From positions 1-58,328 of the forward strand of contig CANNDC010000026.1 of assembly GCA_947503265.1 (NCBI GenBank): 58,328 nucleotides of DNA, read 5' to 3'. This document shows positions 25,682 through 33,144 of the stretch, one piece after another. The notes beneath the pieces are model-generated. The model was not told where the DNA came from. It did not search any database and worked only from the letters and a program-made list of their open reading frames with translations. The DNA is from an uncultured Alteromonadaceae bacterium (GTDB taxonomy: Bacteria > Pseudomonadota > Gammaproteobacteria > Enterobacterales > Alteromonadaceae). A program made the translations under genes and the position numbers. The stretch's first letter is position 1, and the number at the start of each line of letters is the position of its first letter.

Positions 25682-26311
25682 ATGCGTTCAATTTCGATAC
25701 TGATTTTTATCATTAGCATGACATTGCATGCACAATCCTCTGCTTTGGCTCAACAAATCAAAGCCGTTGAACTGTATAGTCAAGATAAACTTCTCAGTCT
25801 AATTGAAAAAAATGAACATTTAACCCAAGTGGTTCTTGACCGATGCCAATTAGTTCAAGATATAGAAGCAAGAGCACAAACTCTAAAAATTCCAGCTTTC
25901 CAATTCCTATGGGGTGATATGTTGGCATGGGGAGTTTGTGTGGATGCCGAACCTGTGCGTGGTATTCGCTTTATGAAAGATGCTGCTGACCAAGGTTTGG
26001 CTCCTGCTCTTGAACAACTTGGTCGTTACTATTCTCAAGGAAAATTAGTTCAAGTTGATAAACCCAGAGCCGTTGTCTATTTGCGTGAAGCAGCAGCACT
26101 AGGAAATTTAAATGCACAGATTCAACTAGCTGAACTTTTTATTGATGGTTATGGTAGCCCGTATGATTATGAGGATGCGTATCACTGGCTTTACAACGCG
26201 ATAACCAATGACAAAACTGTCTACGCTAAAATTGCCAAATGTATGGAAAACCTAGAAACCTTAATGCATCCAAAGGCCGTACGCAGCGCCAGACGTCCGC
26301 TAGATACCTAG
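25682..26311 (+). CDS. motX: Sodium-driven polar flagellar motor protein MotX
   Basis: 209 residues with a signal peptide (to about SSALA, residue 22). MotX-specific segments are CQLVQDIEARAQTLKIPAFQ, FLWGDMLAWGVCVDAEPVRG and IGRYYSQG-like repeats. Two Sel1-type helical repeats cover about 95-170 (MKDAADQGLAPALEQLGRYY and LREAAALGNLNAQIQLAELF), then YGSPYDYEDAYHWLYNA. Known role: with MotY it forms the periplasmic T-ring that holds the PomAB stator of Na+ motors in Vibrio and relatives. As usual for motX it stands away from the flagellar clusters. It is evidence for a polar flagellum in this organism. Confidence 0.93.
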   Translation: MRSISILIFIISMTLHAQSSALAQQIKAVELYSQDKLLSLIEKNEHLTQVVLDRCQLVQDIEARAQTLKIPAFQFLWGDMLAWGVCVDAEPVRGIRFMKDAADQGLAPALEQLGRYYSQGKLVQVDKPRAVVYLREAAALGNLNAQIQLAELFIDGYGSPYDYEDAYHWLYNAITNDKTVYAKIAKCMENLETLMHPKAVRSARRPLDT

Positions 26312-26431
26312 ACTGTTAAAAACAAACCTAACTTTTCTATTTGTGAAAAAGGTGACCAGCAACTGTTCAGCTCAGCATATGTACAAGGGGTTAGCTTTAA
26401 ATATCAGATTTTGCTTCGCCTGAAACGTTTA

Positions 26432-27172
26432 TCACTTATGTTGCACGAAGGTTTCAAACTGTTCTGGTAAGTATTGTGCAAGCTCTCCCGACAGCGCTAC
26501 GTAGGTCTTTAATGCATCTGGAATAGAATGGAATATTTTTGGTAAGTTATCTAACAACTTATCATTGCCTACTCTTTGCGCCTGTTCTATCGCCATTGGC
26601 AAGTCGGCAAAGGTACTAAACATCAATAAACAGTGTTTCAAATCTTTTTGATGTTTAGCTAAGTTGTCCGGTGCTTTTTGCTGTACCTGTTCCCAACAAC
26701 CTTGCCAAATACTTTCCAATCGTTGATGTGCACTCAGCAAACCGCGCAGCCACTCGCTGGTAGGCGAGTTAATGCTCTCTTTATCTTCTAATTCGGGTAA
26801 TTCATAGTGTTGCGGAAACAAGCGAGTTTGTTCACGCATTTCGATCAATTGATGTTGTAACAATCCCATTAATAAATCGGCAATTTTGTCTGCCTGTTCT
26901 GTTGATGCTAATTGCCCTCTTTGATCAAACGACCAAACCAACCATTGTTCAGGCATTGGGATTTCAGGACAAGCACAAACACCAAAGACTATACCTTGTA
27001 TGTAATCTACAGAATGTAAAACCTGCTTTAGATCACCTTTGGTTAAGTTAGTCAATTGAGTTAATAGATCGTCTTTGGACTGGTCTGGCAAAGTGCTCTC
27101 CAAGGTTGAACAACTGCATGACTTTCGCTCTGCATTGTCTAAATCAATCAAAAATCCTGCAAAAGTATACAT
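26432..27172 (-). CDS. UPF0149 (YgfB/YecA-like) protein
   Basis: 246 residues from the ATG at 27172; a TTG one codon earlier is also in frame. The central GLLSAH-like helix and YIQGIVFGVCACPEIPMPEQ followed by W are reminiscent of the UPF0149 helical fold (hydrophobic, a small-residue run, Pro-x-x-Trp). The C-terminal third is all-helical. There is no terminal SEC-C zinc motif such as YecA has. Function is unknown in the family. It is convergent with motX (no clear terminator in the 120-base gap) and divergent from the Zur-regulated receptor gene. Family assignment is tentative. Confidence 0.5.
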   Translation of the reverse strand: MYTFAGFLIDLDNAERKSCSCSTLESTLPDQSKDDLLTQLTNLTKGDLKQVLHSVDYIQGIVFGVCACPEIPMPEQWLVWSFDQRGQLASTEQADKIADLLMGLLQHQLIEMREQTRLFPQHYELPELEDKESINSPTSEWLRGLLSAHQRLESIWQGCWEQVQQKAPDNLAKHQKDLKHCLLMFSTFADLPMAIEQAQRVGNDKLLDNLPKIFHSIPDALKTYVALSGELAQYLPEQFETFVQHK

Positions 27173-27275
27173 CAAAGGTCAGCACGCCCTAGTGAAAAGC
27201 TAAATTTCTTGGCGAAATTGCATTAAACCCGCGTTTTTTCTTTTGTCTACTCTTGACTTGCGCCCCACACATAAC

Positions 27276-27305
27276 GTTATACTATAACATCTGTTACAGT
27301 ATAAC
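27276..27305 (+). promoter_or_regulatory. Two tandem Zur boxes upstream of the TonB-dependent receptor
   Basis: GTTATACTATAAC (27276-27288) and GTTACAGTATAAC (27293-27305) are 13-base palindromes with centres 17 bases apart. They match the core of the gammaproteobacterial Zur consensus (GTTATAnTATAAC), and the second also carries the flank ATTTC. A TTGACT at 27253-27258 and TATACT at 27278-27283 could form the promoter, with box 1 over the -10. Zn-loaded Zur bound here would repress the receptor gene, which starts 30 bases later. Confidence 0.88.
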
Positions 27306-27335
27306 ATTTCATCTGAAAGTATTAGAGAATCAAAC

Positions 27336-29636
27336 ATGTTAAGAACACCGCGAAAATTATCGAAAGTTGCCGTCACTATCACCTCTGCGATTGGGGTGTC
27401 ATTGTTTCATGGTCAAGTATTTGCAGATGAAAAACCCACCCAGAAAGATGAACATACCATCGAAAGATTGGTTATTACTTCTAATCCGCTAAATAAAACG
27501 ATTTTAGAGTCTGCTACACCAGCCTCTATTATTGCTGGAGAAGATTTAGAGTCTCGTATTGCTCCTACACTGGGCGAAACATTAAAAAATGTACCGGGTG
27601 TTAACAGTACTTATTTTGGACCTGTTTCGAGCAGTCCTATTATCCGAGGACTTGATGGTCCGAGAGTAAAAATACTGCAAAATGGCTTAGATGTATCGGA
27701 TGCGTCTAGAATCGGACCTGATCATGTTGTTTCAATAGAGGCAGCCAACGCAACTCAAATAGAAGTATTGCGCGGCCCAGCAACCTTGCTTTATGGAAGC
27801 GGTGCAATAGGTGGTGTTGTTAACGTGGTAGATAACCGCCTGCCCACGCAGAAAAAAGACAAATTGGAAGGCAAAGTAAGTTATTTACACGATACCGTTT
27901 CTAGCGAAGACACGGTCAACATCAGTCTCGATGGCGGAGCAGAAGAGTTTGTATTTCACTTCGATGCCTTTGATAGAAAAACTGAAAATTACGAAATTCC
28001 TGGCTATGCAGAATTACATGGTGACGAAGAGGAACACGACGAAGACGAGCACGACGATGATCACGAAGAGCATGATGAAGAACAGCCGGGCATTTTAGAA
28101 AACTCCTTCATTGATGCCAGTGGATTTTCTGTTGGCGCCGGTTGGGTGGGAGAAGATAGCAATTTTGCGGTTTCTTTCGGAAATCTAGAAAGTGACTATG
28201 GCATACCCGGTCACTCTCATGGACACGAAGACGAGCATCATGATGATGAACATGAGGGCGAAGAGCACGAAGAAGACGAGCATGAAGGTGAAGAACATGA
28301 AGAAGAGATTGTTTTTGGACGTTTAAGCCAAGATCGTGTTCAATTTTTAGCGGATTGGAAAAACCTATCAGGGTTTATATCTGAAGTTCGTTTTAGGGCA
28401 GCTTATACAGATTATGAGCACATGGAAATCGAAGATGGTGAAATAGGTACAACCTTTGAAAACGATACCCTCGAAACTCGACTTTGGGCAAAACACCAAA
28501 CTACCAATGGCTGGAATGGAGTTTTAGGTGCAAATTACATTACTAACGAATTTTCCGCACTCGGTGAGGAAGCCTTTACACCAGCATCAGACACAACGAC
28601 ATTGGCTGTTTTTGTACTGGAAGAAAAACAAGTCGATGATCTTCTTTGGCAGTTGAGTGCCCGTGTTGAAAAAGTCGATATTTCTCCTGATAACACGTTC
28701 TTTGACGAAGATGAAAATTTTGCCTTTGATGACCAAAGCTTTACAGCAGTTTCTGGATCCGTAGGTGCTGTCTGGAACATTTCAGACAATAAGACATTTG
28801 CATTTAACTATGCACGTTCAGAGAGAGCACCTTCGGCGGCAGAAATTTTTTCCAACGGGCTTCACATCGCCACCAGCACATATGAATTGGGCGCTGGTTT
28901 TGATATCGAAATGGAAGGCGATGAATTTGAAATTGTGCAGTCAAATCGAGAAGTTAAAAAAGAAGTATCGAACAATATTGATGCGACATTTAATTATTCT
29001 GGTGGGTTAATAGAAGCAAGCTTCAGCATTTTCTATAATCAAATTGACGATTACCTCTTTGAGCGTAATACAGGCTTATTCATCGAAGATGAGCACCATG
29101 ATGAAGAGCATGAGGGTGAAGAGCACGAAGGTGAGGAACACGAAGAAGAGCATGAAGGCGAAGAGCACGAGCATGGTGATGAAGAAACACCGATATTCTT
29201 ATTCTCTCAGCAAGATGCCACTATTTACGGCTTCGAAGCTGAAGTAGATTGGCATTTCAACGATAATTTGCGCTTGGAATCATATGCAGACATGACGATA
29301 GCTGAATTAGACGGTGGTGAAAACCTTCCACGTATCCCTCCTTTCAGACTGGGAGCGGAACTGCATTGGGAAAACGATGCTTGGCATGCGGAATTCGGTG
29401 CGACCTATTATGCAAGCCAAGACGAGATTGCTGAATTCGAAACTAAAACAGATGGCTATACCTTGGTCAATGCGGCGGTCAACTACTATGTTGATGCGTT
29501 TGAAAGTGAAGTGGTTTTATTTGCCAGAGCGAATAACTTGACAAACCGTGAGGCCAGAGTGCACTCATCGTTTATTAAAGACGATGCTCCCTTACCAGGT
29601 CGTTCATTTGTAGTAGGCGCCAGAGTACAATTTTGA
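27336..29636 (+). CDS. ZnuD-like TonB-dependent zinc receptor
   Basis: 766 residues. Signal peptide to about HGQVFA (residue 30). The plug domain (about 45-165) has RLVITSNPLNKTILESATPA, GVNSTYFGP, PIIRGLDGPRVKILQNGLD, and EVLRGPATLLYGSGAIGGVV. A 22-strand barrel follows and ends ARVQF with a terminal Phe, as barrels assembled by BAM do. Three segments rich in His, Asp and Glu (about 228-250, 293-325, 583-615) fall in predicted outer loops and look like metal traps. ZnuD of Neisseria has similar His/Asp-rich loops and Zur control. The Zur boxes upstream make zinc the likely substrate. An NRAMP-like gene follows 38 bases later. Confidence 0.92.
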   Translation: MLRTPRKLSKVAVTITSAIGVSLFHGQVFADEKPTQKDEHTIERLVITSNPLNKTILESATPASIIAGEDLESRIAPTLGETLKNVPGVNSTYFGPVSSSPIIRGLDGPRVKILQNGLDVSDASRIGPDHVVSIEAANATQIEVLRGPATLLYGSGAIGGVVNVVDNRLPTQKKDKLEGKVSYLHDTVSSEDTVNISLDGGAEEFVFHFDAFDRKTENYEIPGYAELHGDEEEHDEDEHDDDHEEHDEEQPGILENSFIDASGFSVGAGWVGEDSNFAVSFGNLESDYGIPGHSHGHEDEHHDDEHEGEEHEEDEHEGEEHEEEIVFGRLSQDRVQFLADWKNLSGFISEVRFRAAYTDYEHMEIEDGEIGTTFENDTLETRLWAKHQTTNGWNGVLGANYITNEFSALGEEAFTPASDTTTLAVFVLEEKQVDDLLWQLSARVEKVDISPDNTFFDEDENFAFDDQSFTAVSGSVGAVWNISDNKTFAFNYARSERAPSAAEIFSNGLHIATSTYELGAGFDIEMEGDEFEIVQSNREVKKEVSNNIDATFNYSGGLIEASFSIFYNQIDDYLFERNTGLFIEDEHHDEEHEGEEHEGEEHEEEHEGEEHEHGDEETPIFLFSQQDATIYGFEAEVDWHFNDNLRLESYADMTIAELDGGENLPRIPPFRLGAELHWENDAWHAEFGATYYASQDEIAEFETKTDGYTLVNAAVNYYVDAFESEVVLFARANNLTNREARVHSSFIKDDAPLPGRSFVVGARVQF

Positions 29637-29674
29637 TAGGGTAATCACATTGACAGTTAACCGACTGATTTGAT

Positions 29675-30868
29675 GTGAAAAAGTTTGGCCCTGCATTACT
29701 CATAGCTGCTGCCTTTATTGGACCGGGAACGGTCACTACTGCTTCGATTGCAGGGGGTAAGTATGGTTACGCGCTTGTTTGGGCGCTGCTGTTTTCGGTT
29801 ATCGCGACCTTCGTTTTGCAAGAAATGGCGTCCAGATTAGGCATAGTGACCGGAAAAGGGTTAGCTGAAGCAATTCGCGAACAATTCACGGGCATTAGCA
29901 GAGTACTAACGATAGTTCTTGTCACAGGCGCCATAGGGATTGGTAATGCCGCTTACCAAAGTGGCAACTTGACCGGCGCCGCTCTCGGATTGACTAATGT
30001 CGTGGGTGCCCGTATCGAAGTTTGGGTACTGATAATCGGTACTTTAGCCGCAATATTGCTTTTTATTGGACGCTATCAGTTAATTGAAAGAGCCTTAATC
30101 GCGCTTGTTATGCTTATGAGTTTGGTTTTTATCATGACCTTTATCATGGCTAAACCAGATTTAGGTCAGATGTTCTCTGGTCTATTTTCCCTCGATATAC
30201 CCACAGGAAGTATTTTAACTGTTATTGCGTTGGTGGGCACCACTGTGGTTCCCTACAACCTATTTTTGCACGCAAGTATCGTTGCTTCTCAAAGGCAAGT
30301 TGATGAGCCTTTATCAACAGCATTGCGAGACAACAGAATCGACGCGGGTTTATCTATAGGATTGGGAGGCCTGGTGACTCTAGCGATTTTATCCTGTGCT
30401 GCTACCGCATTTTTTGCGACTCAGACCCAAATCAATGCGAGCAACATTGCCACGCAGCTCGAACCTTTACTGGGCGGGTATGCCAATACCTTTTTTGCCA
30501 TTGGGTTATTTTCAGCAGGATTAACAAGCTCGATTACTGCTCCACTCGCTGCTGCTTATGCAGTTACTGGTGCACTAGGATGGTCATCGAGTTTGCAAGA
30601 TAAGCGTTTCAAAATGGTCTGGTTAACGGTAATTATTGTTGGTGTGGCTTTCGCTAGCTTAGGTATCAAGCCCCTAGCAGCAATCTTATTTGCGCAAGCG
30701 GCCAACGGATTATTGCTTCCCATCATCGCCCTCTTTTTAATTTGGACCATGAATAATAAATCCTTACTAAAAGAGCATGCTAATGGCTGGCTGGCAAACT
30801 CTATAGGAGGTTTAATGGTTCTGTCCGTATCTTTGTTGGGATTCTATAAGTTATTTAGTCTATTTTAA
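29675..30868 (+). CDS. Divergent NRAMP-family metal transporter
   Basis: 397 residues and about 11 hydrophobic helices, with a GTG start (an ATG two bases earlier would stop at once). The fold is NRAMP/SLC11: the first helix has IGPGTVTTASIAGGKYG and the sixth has VGTTVVPYNLFLHASIV. Canonical MntH proteins bind metal with Asp and Asn of DPGN and with Met of MPH. Here the corresponding positions are Gly-Pro-Gly-Thr (16-19) and Val-Val-Pro-Tyr (191-194), so the Asp, Asn, Met and the neighbouring His are all replaced. Position behind a Zur-controlled receptor suggests zinc or another divalent ion as substrate; that is inference. Inner membrane, probably co-transcribed with the receptor. Confidence 0.88.
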   Translation: MKKFGPALLIAAAFIGPGTVTTASIAGGKYGYALVWALLFSVIATFVLQEMASRLGIVTGKGLAEAIREQFTGISRVLTIVLVTGAIGIGNAAYQSGNLTGAALGLTNVVGARIEVWVLIIGTLAAILLFIGRYQLIERALIALVMLMSLVFIMTFIMAKPDLGQMFSGLFSLDIPTGSILTVIALVGTTVVPYNLFLHASIVASQRQVDEPLSTALRDNRIDAGLSIGLGGLVTLAILSCAATAFFATQTQINASNIATQLEPLLGGYANTFFAIGLFSAGLTSSITAPLAAAYAVTGALGWSSSLQDKRFKMVWLTVIIVGVAFASLGIKPLAAILFAQAANGLLLPIIALFLIWTMNNKSLLKEHANGWLANSIGGLMVLSVSLLGFYKLFSLF

Positions 30869-31021
30869 TTCCCATTAAAACTGTGCCACATCTTAGCGAT
30901 CTACAATATCCACATACTCGGGTATAAGCTTAAATAATTTCCTCCCTCTCTCGGCTGTGATAGCTTTTTGAAAGTTTTAGACACATCACTCTAGCGCAGA
31001 AGCAACGGGAGCATAGTCAAG

Positions 31022-31486
31022 GTGAATGTAACCAGAAATCAACGAGGCTTTACGTTGCTCGAACTCATGGTCGTGGTTGCGATTATTGGCATCCTTGTGA
31101 TAGCTGGAATGTCTTCCTACCGGCAGTTTGTAGTGCGCTCACAACTCACAGAAATGGCGGCTACGCTAGGTCAATTTGACCGTGAATTTGAAATATGGAA
31201 GCAGGCCAATGGCCGATATCCAAATGACAGCCATATCGTTTTGCCTCCTGATGCCACAGGTCTGGCTATCAATCGGACTGATTGGGCAAAAAAAACCGGT
31301 TTAGGCGGCAATTGGAATTGGGAAGGGCCGGATGGCTACAGTTATGCGGGAATCTCGATAGTGGGCATAACCGCCCCCGAAGAGGACATTATGCAATTTG
31401 ATACTATCTTGGATGATGGCAATCTTTCCAGCGGCAAATTTCGCAAAACACCCAATGGTAGATACACCTATATCATGGATGAATAA
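31022..31486 (+). CDS. Type IV pilin-like (prepilin) protein
   Basis: 154 residues, GTG start with GGGAG about 12 bases upstream. A class III signal: short leader ending RNQRG, cleavage before Phe10, Glu at mature position 5, and the hydrophobic helix FTLLELMVVVAIIGILVIAG. The C-terminal globular part begins with the PilE-like YRQFVVRSQLTEMAATLGQF. It should be processed by a prepilin peptidase and assembled into a type IV pilus or type II secretion pseudopilus. It stands alone, without pilus assembly genes nearby, so it is a minor or orphan pilin. Convergent with the PatB gene, 53 bases apart. Confidence 0.85.
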   Translation: MNVTRNQRGFTLLELMVVVAIIGILVIAGMSSYRQFVVRSQLTEMAATLGQFDREFEIWKQANGRYPNDSHIVLPPDATGLAINRTDWAKKTGLGGNWNWEGPDGYSYAGISIVGITAPEEDIMQFDTILDDGNLSSGKFRKTPNGRYTYIMDE

Positions 31487-31539
31487 AGCCAGTACAATTG
31501 CCCTTCAAGTTCTGTTTGACGTAGATATAAGCACACAGA

Positions 31540-32667
31540 CTAGTTGCTATTCAAACGCCTAAAGGCCTCTTCTAACATACTTCTAGGGCAACCAAAGTTA
31601 ATCCTGATAAAGTTTTTATTGCCAAAGTCTGAGCCGGGTGATGGACCCACACCTTTGCTTTCGAAATAGGCTTGAGGATTATCTACACCCAGCCCACTAG
31701 CATCTATCCACGCAAGATAGGTAGCTTCGACAGATAGTAATTTAAGTCCGTCAAATTTATCCACTTGGCTGCTCAGGTACGCCAAATTTTCACGCAGATA
31801 ATTTAATTGCTGTTGATGCCAGTCATCACAAAGGGTGAAAGCCGCTTCTGTGGCGACTAACCCCATGACATTGGCCCAAGGCAGAATTCCTTGTGCCGCT
31901 GAGACAAACGCTTGTCTAATTTTCTTGTCTGGGATGATGGCGAATGACGTGCCCAAGCCAGCTATATTGAATGTTTTACTCGCAGCCATGAGTGTGACCG
32001 AATTATTTTCTAATCCAGCAAAGTTACCTGCAGGTAAGTGCTTTTTCGATTTATCTAATATCAAGTCACAATGTATTTCATCTGAGCAAAGCACCACTTC
32101 ATGTTTAGAACAAATATCCGCAATTTTTTGCAGTTCACTTTCGAACAGCACTGAGCCCACCGGATTCATTGGGTTGCAAACGATAAATAACTTACATTTA
32201 GGATCTGCCGCCTGTTTTTCCAGTTCAACAAAATCGATAGTCCAACGCCCATGCTGTTCAACCGTTGCAATTTCAACCCGCTTCATGCCATTGATACTTG
32301 GCGCGGCACGTAGTGGTGGGTAATTGGGAGTTTGAACCAGAACAGTATCACCTTTTTCACAGTAGGCTTTGCATGCCACATTGAAAGCAGGCACAACACC
32401 CGGGTTCCATACTATCCACTCAGATTCAATATGCCAGTTGTGCATATCTGCTAACCATCTAACTACGGCTTTGTTGGCAGGTTCGTAATGAGCTGGCAGT
32501 GTGTATCCGAAAAGACCATGGTCGACTCTAGCGCGCATCGCATCAAGAATAGCTTCCGCACATTTGAATTCGGTGTCGGCTACCCACAGGGGCAAAATAT
32601 CCTTACCTTTATATTTTTCCCATTTAAATGCGTGTGTTGAAGAGCGGTCTATTTCTTTATCAAACAT
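31540..32667 (-). CDS. PatB/MalY-type pyridoxal-phosphate C-S lyase
   Basis: 375 residues, fold-type I PLP enzyme. Start MFDKEIDRSSTHAFKWEKY is characteristic of the MalY/PatB group. The cofactor lysine lies in LMAASKTFNIAGLG; other sites are VWNPGVVPAFN, FIVCNPMNPVGSVL and CSDEIHCDL (Asp that pairs with the pyridine ring). The expected reaction is beta-elimination of cystathionine or related cysteine conjugates to pyruvate, ammonia and a thiol; a regulatory role like that of MalY is possible. It lies 85 bases after the response regulator gene, same strand, and may be a separate unit. Confidence 0.9.
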   Translation of the reverse strand: MFDKEIDRSSTHAFKWEKYKGKDILPLWVADTEFKCAEAILDAMRARVDHGLFGYTLPAHYEPANKAVVRWLADMHNWHIESEWIVWNPGVVPAFNVACKAYCEKGDTVLVQTPNYPPLRAAPSINGMKRVEIATVEQHGRWTIDFVELEKQAADPKCKLFIVCNPMNPVGSVLFESELQKIADICSKHEVVLCSDEIHCDLILDKSKKHLPAGNFAGLENNSVTLMAASKTFNIAGLGTSFAIIPDKKIRQAFVSAAQGILPWANVMGLVATEAAFTLCDDWHQQQLNYLRENLAYLSSQVDKFDGLKLLSVEATYLAWIDASGLGVDNPQAYFESKGVGPSPGSDFGNKNFIRINFGCPRSMLEEAFRRLNSN

Positions 32668-32752
32668 GGTGCGTATTGCTCACTTCTAGGCGTTTTAAGA
32701 TTTGGGGGCTTAATTTAATCAAAAATGAGGGAAATGACGAGAGCGAATTGAC

Positions 32753-33127
32753 CTAAGCTAGCAAACTTTGTATTTTTTCGGTCAAATCGTAGTTTTTAAA
32801 TGGTTTAGCAATGAAATCGCTCACGCCATTTTTCCGTGCGCTTATAACGAGATCTCGGGTTGGTTGACCTGTCAACATTAGCACGGGTAGTGCTTGACTC
32901 TTATTGCGAATCGCTTTCAGCACCTCAATGCCATCATATTCTGGCATCATCCAATCACAAATGACTAAATCCAGATCGCCAACGCCTTGTGCACCAATAA
33001 ATTTTAATGCCTTTTTACTGCTTGAAAATGAAATAACCTCTCCGGTGATGAACTCATCTAAAATCAACTGCAGAAGTTCCAAGGTAATTTCGTCATCATC
33101 GACAATCAAAATGCGGTGTTCTTTCAC
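32753..33127 (-). CDS. Single-domain response regulator (CheY-like)
   Basis: 124 residues, only a receiver domain: ILIVDDDEITLELL (acid pocket), CDWMMPEYDGIEVL (phospho-acceptor Asp in LVICDWMMP), MLTGQP (Thr switch) and IAKPF (Lys). GTG start with GGGG 5 bases upstream. No output domain, so it acts through protein contact or as a phosphate sink. It begins 17 bases after the polB stop and is probably the third gene of an operon GGDEF - polB - regulator. Its kinase is not obvious here; the hybrid kinase at 41592 is 8 kb away. Confidence 0.92.
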   Translation of the reverse strand: MKEHRILIVDDDEITLELLQLILDEFITGEVISFSSSKKALKFIGAQGVGDLDLVICDWMMPEYDGIEVLKAIRNKSQALPVLMLTGQPTRDLVISARKNGVSDFIAKPFKNYDLTEKIQSLLA

Positions 33128-33144
33128 ATGACCCCTTAGAATGA

